Assembly (NCBI GenBank): GCA_021832085.1
Contig: JAKBLM010000038.1
Span: forward strand, 1-42,316
Source: Acidobacteriota bacterium
GTDB taxonomy: Bacteria; Acidobacteriota; Terriglobia; Acidiferrales; UBA7541
Direction of reading: 5' to 3'
DNA length: 42,316 nt
The stretch's first letter is position 1. Each line of letters begins with the position of its first letter. The translations under genes and the position numbers were made by a program. Below, one piece after another: positions 6,369 to 13,148 of this stretch. Below the pieces are notes generated by a model. That model had not been told where the DNA came from, searched no databases, and saw nothing but the letters and a program-made list of their open reading frames with translations.

Positions 6369-9317
6369 TTGAAAAAACAGTGGTGGATAGCCTTGCTGGT
6401 AGTGGTCGTCGCCATAATTGTCTTTTTCGTAGCGCGGCACCGCCCCCGCACACCTGTGGCTGAGCAAGCGGTGCAAAATCCTCTGATTCCCACCGCCGAG
6501 GTTCTTCCCACCGGTCTGGCGATTACCCCGTTCGCGCCCCGCGGCGTCTCTTATTTCCCTCTCAATCCCCATTTGCGGCGCTTCCCCTCCTTCGTCGCCG
6601 GCCAGCCGGTGACGATCGCCCCCAGCCCAGACGGCAAAACCCTGCTGGTCCTTACCAGCGGCTACAATCGCAACAGCGGGCGCAACGGCCGATGGATCAA
6701 GGGCGATTCGGAGCAATACATTTTTGTCTTCGACGTCTCGCACGACGTTCCGCACCAGGTGCAGGTCCTCCGCATTCCAAACACTTTCGACGGCATCGTT
6801 TGGAACCAGGCCGGCACGGCCTTCTATGCCTCCGGCGGCGTCAACGACGACGTCTACACCTTCGCTCGCCGGGGCGATCGCTGGCGCCAATCGGGGCACC
6901 CGATCCGGCTTGGTCACCGCAAGGGCCTCGGCACCGACGTCAAGCCCGAAGCTGCCGACCTCGCCGTCACTGCCAACGGCCAACGCCTGCTCGTCGCCAA
7001 TTTTGAAAACGATTCGGTCAGCCTGGTCAACCTGCGCGCGCGCCGGACAATCGACGAACTCGACCTCCGCCCCGGCAAGATCAATCCGCGCGAAACCGGC
7101 GTTCCCGGCGGCGAATTTCCATTCTGGGTGCTGATCCACGGCAACAACCGCGCCTGGGTATCGAGTCCGCGCGACCGCCAGATCGTCGTTCTGGACCTGT
7201 TGCCCAAGCCTCACGTTGTTGGCCGGATCTCCTTGCCGGGCCAGCCCAACCGGATGATCCTCAATCGCGACGCCACACGCCTCTACGCCGCCCTCGGCAC
7301 CGTCGACAGGGTCGCCGTGATCGACACGCGCACCAGCCGCGTGCTCGAGGAGATCCACACCACCGCGCCCCGCTCGGTCTTCCCGAATCCCGGCCGGCTC
7401 ACCGGCAGCAATCCCGATGCGCTCGCCCTCTCGCCCAACCAGAAAATCCTTTACGTTTCCAACGGTGGCGCCAATTCCATCGCCGTGATTCGGCTTGGTT
7501 CGACCGCTCCCGCCAGCCACGAAAAAGCTCGCGTCCTCGGCCTGATTCCCACCGGTTGGCTGCCCGATTCGATCGCCGTGAGTCCCGGCGGCCGCATGCT
7601 CTACCTCGTCAATGCCCGCAGTGATCCGGGTCCGAACCCGAAGGGCTGCCGCACCTCCGTCGGCCTTTTGTTCCGCTCGCAGGTGCCCTGTCGCTCAGCC
7701 AACCAATACATCCTCCAGCTCAGCAAGGGCGGTTTCTGGACCATCCCCGTTCCCAGCACCGCCGAACTCGCCAGCCTGACCACCCAGGTTGCGCGTAACG
7801 ACCGATATATCCCCAGCCCCCGCCGCGCCGCGGCCGAGAAAATGATGGCCTTCCTCCATCGGCACATCCACCACGTGATCTACATCATCAAGGAAAACCG
7901 CACCTACGATCAGGTGCTCGGCGACCTGCCCGAGGGCAACGGCGATCCCAAGCTCACGCTCTTCCCACAGCCCATCAGTCCGAATCATCACAAGATCGCC
8001 CTGAAATTCGTCGATCTCGACAATTTCTATGCCAGCGGCCAGGTGAGCGGTAGCGGCTGGAATTGGTCCACTGCTGCCCGCGCCAACGACATGGTCGAGA
8101 GCACCATCCCGATGGAGTACGCCAATCGCGGTTTCACCTACGACTATGAAGGCGACAACCGCAATATCAACGTCGGTTTTGCGACTCTCGCCGAGCGCCG
8201 TGCCGCCAATCCCGACACGCCGAACCAGCCCAACCTGCTGCCCGGCACCGCAGATATTTCCGCTCCCGCCGGCCCGGGCGGCGAGGCCGGTACCGGCTAT
8301 CTCTGGAACGACGCCCTCCGCGCCCATCTTTCCCTGCGCAATTACGGCTTCTTCCTCGACCTCCAGCGGTATTACTTGCGGCGCTCGAATCCCGCCTACA
8401 TCCCTCCCCTCACCGATCCTTACGCCACGAAGACCCGTGTCGCCTTTCCGGCGAAAACCGCGCTGATGAACGTCACCGATCCCTACTTCCGCGGCTTCGA
8501 CCAGGCCTTCCCCGATTACTGGCGGTACAGGGAGTGGGACCGCGAGTTCAAGCTCTACGTCAAGCATCACGATCTCCCGGCTCTCGAGTTAGTGCGTCTG
8601 CCCCACGACCATTTTGGCAGCTTCAGCCGGGCCATCGAAGGCGTCAATACGGTCGAGAAGGAAATGGCCGATAACGACTACGCCATAGGCTTGCTCGTGC
8701 AGGCCGTGTCTCACAGCCCCTATAAGAACGACACGCTCATCTTCATGGTGGAAGACGACGCCCAGGACGGTCCCGATCATGTCGACGCCCATCGCACCGT
8801 GGCCCTCATCGCCGGCCCCTACGTCAGGCAGCACGTTGTCGTCTCGGCCCACTACACCACGGTCAACATGCTCGCCACGATCGAAGCCGTCCTCCACATG
8901 GGCCCGATGGGCATCAACGACGCCGACCTCTCGCCGATGGCCGCGGTTTTCACCACGCACTTCAAGCCCTGGACCTACACCGCGCTCGTCCCGCCGATTC
9001 TTCGCACCACCAGGCTTCCGCTCCCTCCGGAAACCGCCGCCGAAAAAGCCGAAGCCCTGAAATATCCCGCTTACACCCATCCACTCCACACGGCAGCCTA
9101 TTGGGCGGCGAAAACCCGTGGCTTCGATTTCGACGTCGCGGACCACCTCGACGCGCCGCTCTTCAACCGCATCCTCTGGCACGGCATCCTGGGCCAGAGC
9201 GCTCCTTTTCCGAAGGTGCGTAGTGGTCGCAACATGAGTCATCATCGCCGCCAGTTGCTCGAGAAGGCCGATCGCTGGCTCCTTCAGCGCCGCCTGGCCG
9301 TCGCCAAGTCGAACTGA
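6369..9317 (+). CDS. Membrane-anchored YncE-like beta-propeller fused to a phosphoesterase (alkaline phosphatase superfamily)
   Basis: The 982-residue product starts at TTG with GGGAGG 8 nt upstream. Residues 5-21 are a signal anchor (WWIALLVVVVAIIVFFV). Residues about 50-430 form a YVTN/YncE-type seven-bladed propeller, with repeats such as VTIAPSPDGKTLLVL, LAVTANGQRLLVANF, LALSPNQKILYVSNGG and IAVSPGGRMLYLVNA. From about 497 there is a phosphoesterase domain: HVIYIIKENRTYDQVLGD carries the metal and nucleophile region, and MVEDDAQDGPDHVDAHR the second metal site. The domain hydrolyses phosphate esters in related phospholipase C and acid phosphatase proteins, with substrate unknown here. It probably acts in the periplasm. 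A second phosphoesterase lies at 16943. Confidence 0.88.
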   Translation: MKKQWWIALLVVVVAIIVFFVARHRPRTPVAEQAVQNPLIPTAEVLPTGLAITPFAPRGVSYFPLNPHLRRFPSFVAGQPVTIAPSPDGKTLLVLTSGYNRNSGRNGRWIKGDSEQYIFVFDVSHDVPHQVQVLRIPNTFDGIVWNQAGTAFYASGGVNDDVYTFARRGDRWRQSGHPIRLGHRKGLGTDVKPEAADLAVTANGQRLLVANFENDSVSLVNLRARRTIDELDLRPGKINPRETGVPGGEFPFWVLIHGNNRAWVSSPRDRQIVVLDLLPKPHVVGRISLPGQPNRMILNRDATRLYAALGTVDRVAVIDTRTSRVLEEIHTTAPRSVFPNPGRLTGSNPDALALSPNQKILYVSNGGANSIAVIRLGSTAPASHEKARVLGLIPTGWLPDSIAVSPGGRMLYLVNARSDPGPNPKGCRTSVGLLFRSQVPCRSANQYILQLSKGGFWTIPVPSTAELASLTTQVARNDRYIPSPRRAAAEKMMAFLHRHIHHVIYIIKENRTYDQVLGDLPEGNGDPKLTLFPQPISPNHHKIALKFVDLDNFYASGQVSGSGWNWSTAARANDMVESTIPMEYANRGFTYDYEGDNRNINVGFATLAERRAANPDTPNQPNLLPGTADISAPAGPGGEAGTGYLWNDALRAHLSLRNYGFFLDLQRYYLRRSNPAYIPPLTDPYATKTRVAFPAKTALMNVTDPYFRGFDQAFPDYWRYREWDREFKLYVKHHDLPALELVRLPHDHFGSFSRAIEGVNTVEKEMADNDYAIGLLVQAVSHSPYKNDTLIFMVEDDAQDGPDHVDAHRTVALIAGPYVRQHVVVSAHYTTVNMLATIEAVLHMGPMGINDADLSPMAAVFTTHFKPWTYTALVPPILRTTRLPLPPETAAEKAEALKYPAYTHPLHTAAYWAAKTRGFDFDVADHLDAPLFNRILWHGILGQSAPFPKVRSGRNMSHHRRQLLEKADRWLLQRRLAVAKSN

Positions 9318-9331
9318 TCTTTTGCCCGGCC

Positions 9332-9359
9332 CCGAGCGCGGGCTTCGGCCCGTGCTCGG
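9332..9359 (+). terminator. GC-rich 12-bp hairpin with TTCG loop after the phosphoesterase gene
   Basis: CCGAGCGCGGGC (9332-9343) pairs with GCCCGTGCTCGG (9348-9359) with one G-U pair and a stable TTCG tetraloop, starting 15 nt after the stop codon. There is no U-tract, so it is either a Rho-assisted terminator or an mRNA 3'-end stabiliser. The remaining interval to 9637 shows no gene. Confidence 0.55.
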
Positions 9360-9637
9360 TCGCCCACAGGACCACGTGGTTTAGCCAGTCCCGGGGCTTG
9401 ACGCGCGCTTCCCGCCGAAACTGCGAACTGTTGAACGTTCAGCAAGGCGGCTGCTCCTGGAGGGTGTGGCTCCCGAATCCGTGATTTTGCGCCGCCAAAT
9501 GGGTTATTTCGCCCTGTCCCTCCTCTGTGCAGGAAGAAGCGAGAGACAACCCTCGTCCTTGCAATCACATACCCGCCTGCCGGGTCTGCCGCGCTCTGGC
9601 CAGCAAAATGCCTCTTCCTCGGCCAAGGAGAACCCCC

Positions 9638-10147
9638 ATGCGCAGGATCTCGTGGCTTGTCCTGGCCCTCTGTTTGTCGTGTCTCTCCTCGTTCGCTCAG
9701 CCGCGTCCCACGCCCCTTGTCGATCTCTCCGGTACCTATTCGTACGTCCGGTTTGAAAAGACCAACTACAACGGTGCCAGCGTCTCTTTCGCGTTGAACA
9801 CCAACAAGTGGCTCGGTCTGGTGGCCGACGTCGGCGGCTATCACGAGGCGGTCAAGAGCGGATTCAAGAGCTCGGACCTGGTTTCCTACCTGTTCGGTCC
9901 TCGTGTCTCCTATCGCTCGGACGAGCGCATCACGCCCTTTGCTCAAGTCCTCCTCGGCGGTGTCTACGACACGGCGATCAGTCGCAATACAATCGCCTTG
10001 TCTGCTGGAGGCGGTTTTGACGTCAAAATCGATCCACATGTCTCGCTACGGCTTGCCCAGGCCGATTACCTGCTCACACGCTTTGGCGAGCAGACGCAAA
10101 ATAGCGTCCGGCTTTCCACCGGCCTCGTCTTCCATTTCGGAAAATGA
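9638..10147 (+). CDS. Small outer-membrane beta-barrel protein (OmpA/OmpW-like barrel)
   Basis: The 169-residue product starts at an ATG preceded by AAGGAG; upstream frames lack a signal sequence. Residues 1-20 (RRISWLVLALCLSCLSSFAQ) are a signal peptide. The mature part has alternating hydrophobic strands (VDLSGTYSYVRF, ASVSFALNTNKWLGLVADVGGY, YLFGPRVSY, ITPFAQVLLGG) and ends with aromatic VFHFGK, a barrel-type C-terminal signal. It is typical of the eight-stranded outer-membrane barrel family (PF13505-like). The role is unknown. Confidence 0.78.
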   Translation: MRRISWLVLALCLSCLSSFAQPRPTPLVDLSGTYSYVRFEKTNYNGASVSFALNTNKWLGLVADVGGYHEAVKSGFKSSDLVSYLFGPRVSYRSDERITPFAQVLLGGVYDTAISRNTIALSAGGGFDVKIDPHVSLRLAQADYLLTRFGEQTQNSVRLSTGLVFHFGK

Positions 10148-10318
10148 CTCGGCAGCAACCCTTGCCATTCGCCGCCTCGCGCCGCGGAGCTTTTCTCAAG
10201 CCGGTGCCGGGTTTTGCTGCATAATGGAGCGCTGCCGGCTTGAAGGGCGAGAAAGAAATCTTTGGTCCCCACCCGATGCCGACTGGCTTAGGCTGGGAAT
10301 GGGGAAAACGGAAATACC

Positions 10319-11347
10319 TTGCGAAGAAATCTGATCGCTGCGGTTTCGGTGGTGGCCGTGCTGAATGTTGCGGCCTGGACCGGCGCGCTCGGCCTGCATT
10401 CGCTCGACGCGGCCACGCTGGGCATGGCGGTCCTCGCTTATTTCCTCGGTCTGCGCCACGCCTTCGACGCCGACCACATCGCCGCCATTGACAACGTCAC
10501 CCGCAAGCTCCGCCAGGATGGCCGTCGCCCGGCCGCCGTCGGCCTCTTCTTTTCCCTCGGCCATTCCACCGTTGTGGTGTTGCTCTCGCTCGGCGTCGTG
10601 CTCTTCGCTCGCGCCGCCTCGATCCATATGGACCAGCTCGAGCGGTTCGGCAGCTCCTTCGGCATCACCATCTCGGCCGCCTTCCTCACCCTGATCGGCT
10701 TGGTGAACCTCTATATCTTCGTGCGCCTCTGGCAGCTGCTCACCCGCTATCAGCGCGGCGACACGAGCGCCGGCGACGACGCCCGCATGGACGATCTGCT
10801 CCAGCAGCGCGGGTTGCTTGCCCGCCTTTTCCGCTGGGTCTATCGCCATATCGACAGCAGCTGGCACATGTATCCGATCGGTTTCCTTTTCGGCCTCGGA
10901 TTCGACACCGCGACCGAAATCGCCATTATCGGCATCTCCGCCGCCATGGCCCGCCGAGGTGGTTTGCCGCTCTGGGGAGTGATGGTCTTCCCGCTGCTCT
11001 TCACCGCCGGCATGACGCTCATGGACACCGCCGACGGCCTAGCGATGTTGCGAATCTACGACTGGGCGATGATTGACCGCATGCGCAAGCTGCTCTTCAA
11101 CACCGCCATCACCGGCCTCGGCGTCCTCATCGCGTTGGTCGTGGGCACAATCGAATGGTTGCAGCTGCTTTGGCTCGAGGAGGGTTGGCGCGGTAGCTTC
11201 GGCGCCCTCTTGCAGTCGCTCAATTTCAGTGCGCTCGGTACGATCGTGGTCGTGCTGATGGTACTCGTCTGGTTTGTCGCCTGGGCCTACTACCGCCGCA
11301 TCCAGAAAATCCCCACTCCCGGCCCTGGCGAAGAAGAAGCTTTCTAA
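10319..11347 (+). CDS. NiCoT-family nickel/cobalt permease (HoxN/NixA-like)
   Basis: The 342-residue membrane protein has the diagnostic NiCoT signature HAFDADHIAAIDN (residues 48-60, the H-x4-D-H metal-binding helix). The second and third family motifs, LGHSTVV and GLGFDTATE, are also present. About eight membrane helices are visible. The start is TTG with only a weak GGAAA upstream; no better start is in frame. The family imports Ni2+ or Co2+ at high affinity. Nickel import would normally be read as support for a NiFe hydrogenase, but the nearby Hyf-like large subunit lacks the NiFe cysteines, so the metal probably serves other enzymes. Confidence 0.92.
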   Translation: MRRNLIAAVSVVAVLNVAAWTGALGLHSLDAATLGMAVLAYFLGLRHAFDADHIAAIDNVTRKLRQDGRRPAAVGLFFSLGHSTVVVLLSLGVVLFARAASIHMDQLERFGSSFGITISAAFLTLIGLVNLYIFVRLWQLLTRYQRGDTSAGDDARMDDLLQQRGLLARLFRWVYRHIDSSWHMYPIGFLFGLGFDTATEIAIIGISAAMARRGGLPLWGVMVFPLLFTAGMTLMDTADGLAMLRIYDWAMIDRMRKLLFNTAITGLGVLIALVVGTIEWLQLLWLEEGWRGSFGALLQSLNFSALGTIVVVLMVLVWFVAWAYYRRIQKIPTPGPGEEEAF

Positions 11348-11357
11348 ACGTCCCGTC

Positions 11358-11462
11358 CTAGGCTGCCAATGCTTCCATTACCCGTTCATGCCAGGAAATC
11401 GGCGGCAAGAGGTCCCAAAGACCCTCGGTTCCGTACTGCTCTTTTTCCATCTCCACTTGCAT
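11358..11462 (-). CDS. Possible 34-residue protein of unknown function
   Basis: This is a short minus-strand frame between two plus-strand genes, with GAGG 8 nt before the ATG. The product, rich in Glu, Trp and Leu (EKEQYGTEGLWDLLPPISWH in the middle), has the amino-acid make-up of a real protein rather than a GC-rich shadow frame. The coding character seems to extend upstream of the ATG (PYAPVRRRQKIEAL), so it may instead be the tail of a decayed gene. I do not recognise it. Confidence 0.35.
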   Translation of the reverse strand: MQVEMEKEQYGTEGLWDLLPPISWHERVMEALAA

Positions 11463-11597
11463 GATCAGCGCCTCAATCTTCTGGCGACGCCGGACTGGCG
11501 CGTATGGATAATGCGCCCCTATTGCGCTTAAGCCGCGCCCACTCCGCCCCATGCTAAAATTCCCGCGCTGTCGTTCCTGAGCTTCGAGCGAGGTGCC

Positions 11598-12443
11598 ATG
11601 GGCAGGATTTTCCGAACCTGGGACTTGATCGGCCAAAGCATCGCTGTCCTGAAATCCGACAAGGAACTGTTGTGGCTGCCAATTTTCTCCGCGATCGCCT
11701 GCGTCGCGGTTTCGGTCGTGATGTTGAGCGGCGGGGCGCTCGTCTTTCTTCCGCAATTGCGTGCCGCGCATGCCGCCCGCGGTCCGGCGCAGTTCACGCC
11801 GGCGATGTTGCTCTTCGTCTTCCTCTTCTATCTGGTCAACTACTTCATCGTGGTTTTCTTCAACGTAGCGCTGGTCAGCATCGCTTCCAATCGCCTGGCC
11901 GGCGGCCATGCCGTGCTGAACGACGGACTGCAGCTCGCATGGCAGCGCAAAGGCAAAGTACTCGAGTGGGCTCTGCTAGCCGCCACGGTGGGCATCCTGC
12001 TTCGCGCACTCGAAGAGCGCCTCAGTTGGCTTGGCCGCCTCATGGTGGATCTTGTCGGTATCGCGTGGACGCTCGCAACCTTCTTTGTCGTTCCGCTGCT
12101 CGCTTCCGAGGATTTGGGTCCTTGGGAAGCGCTGTCCCGCTCGGCTGAGCTGTTTCGGGAAACCTGGGGCGAGGAATTGGTGGGCGGGTTCAGCTTCGGC
12201 CTGATTTTCATGCTGCTGGCGCTGCCGGGATTGTTGCTTCCGCTTTACGGCTCTACACTCGGCCCACGCGAAATGATTTTCGGCACGATCCTGGCGGTAA
12301 TCTATTGGCTGCTGCTCGCCGTCGTCAATTCCACCGTGCAGGGCATCTTCATGGCCGCGCTTTACGGCTACGCTATCACCAAAAGCGTGCCGCCAGGCTT
12401 TAACCCAGACGATCTCCAGCAAGCCTGGCAGCCCCGCTCTTAG
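11598..12443 (+). CDS. DUF6159-like integral membrane protein
   Basis: The 281-residue product starts at an ATG with GAGG 5 nt upstream. It has about six membrane segments, including ELLWLPIFSAIACVAVSVVM near residue 25 and a pair near the C-terminus. Charged inter-helix segments (LGPWEALSRSAELFRETWGEE) match a family of bacterial membrane proteins that I recall as DUF6159. No catalytic motif is seen and the function is unknown. Confidence 0.65.
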   Translation: MGRIFRTWDLIGQSIAVLKSDKELLWLPIFSAIACVAVSVVMLSGGALVFLPQLRAAHAARGPAQFTPAMLLFVFLFYLVNYFIVVFFNVALVSIASNRLAGGHAVLNDGLQLAWQRKGKVLEWALLAATVGILLRALEERLSWLGRLMVDLVGIAWTLATFFVVPLLASEDLGPWEALSRSAELFRETWGEELVGGFSFGLIFMLLALPGLLLPLYGSTLGPREMIFGTILAVIYWLLLAVVNSTVQGIFMAALYGYAITKSVPPGFNPDDLQQAWQPRS

Positions 12444-12727
12444 TTCCCGTTCCGCTTCCCGGTGTCCTTACCCTGCACCGGTTGCATGCTGAGGAGGTGC
12501 AGTGTCATCGTCCGCGGGTCGAGCACTGCGCGGACGCGCACCTCCTTGCCGGTATATTTTTCGGCCGCCGCCTGGTCATTGACATACCAACCCCGGTGCG
12601 TCCGTTAATTCACCATCAGGGTGTTTTTGCCGCCTCGGGTCAGCTCGATATGGCCGGCATAAACCTTGCCTTTTTCTGGACGGTTCTCAACTGCCCGCTG
12701 CCAGTGGCCGGCTGCGGCAAAGGCGAC
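12440..12727 (-). pseudogene. Remnant of a small secreted-protein gene (DUF5818-like)
   Basis: Directly after the cupredoxin-like gene the minus strand encodes two same-phase pieces split by TAA at 12605-12607. The first has VYAGHIELTRGGKNTLMVN. The second runs from WYVNDQAAAEKYTGKEVRV to the stop at 12440. The second piece resembles the C-terminal part of small acidobacterial DUF5818-type proteins. No start codon with a ribosome site is present for either piece, so the gene looks dead. It shares 3 bases with the DUF6159 stop region on the opposite strand. Confidence 0.4.
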
Positions 12728-13117
12728 TCAAGGACTCACTTTCACTCCCGGATCGAGCGTATGCCCATTGACGGTGACCGTGTAATGGTAGAGACCTTCG
12801 GCGGCATCGGCTCGCACCTTTCCCGACTTTGGATTCTTCTGGTTGAAGATTCCACTCGCGAAGGGCGAACCTTTGGGAAAGTGGACGCTGAAACCCGAAG
12901 TGCAAGCCGGGCAAACCCACTCGATCTGGTCGCCTTCGCTCTTTGAGATCACCGCCGGGTCCGGAGTAACGGTGATCGGATGGGCCGGCTTGATCGTGAC
13001 GGTGACCGTTTTCGGCTCCGTCGTCTGGGTCCTGGCTCCCACCGCATAGAACGCAAGCGCGAACGTGGCGACTAGGCCGAAAAGCGTGAGTCTCGTGATG
13101 GGCCGTCTGGAGCTCAT
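12728..13117 (-). CDS. Secreted cupredoxin-like protein
   Basis: The 129-residue product starts at 13117, where AAGGAGGG lies close upstream; the frame could be extended 9 codons but that would swallow the ribosome site. Residues 1-30 are a signal peptide ending near VGARTQ. The mature domain has a Greek-key-like strand pattern (TVTIKPAHPITVTPD, GDQIEWVCPACTSGFSVHF, YHYTVTVNGHTLDPGV). The layout is cupredoxin-like, but the usual Cys-His-Met copper cluster is not evident; the only cysteines form a C-x-x-C pair. Copper binding is therefore doubtful. Confidence 0.6.
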   Translation of the reverse strand: MSSRRPITRLTLFGLVATFALAFYAVGARTQTTEPKTVTVTIKPAHPITVTPDPAVISKSEGDQIEWVCPACTSGFSVHFPKGSPFASGIFNQKNPKSGKVRADAAEGLYHYTVTVNGHTLDPGVKVSP

Positions 13118-13148
13118 GGCTCCCTCCTTGGCATGGATTGGCATTGGG

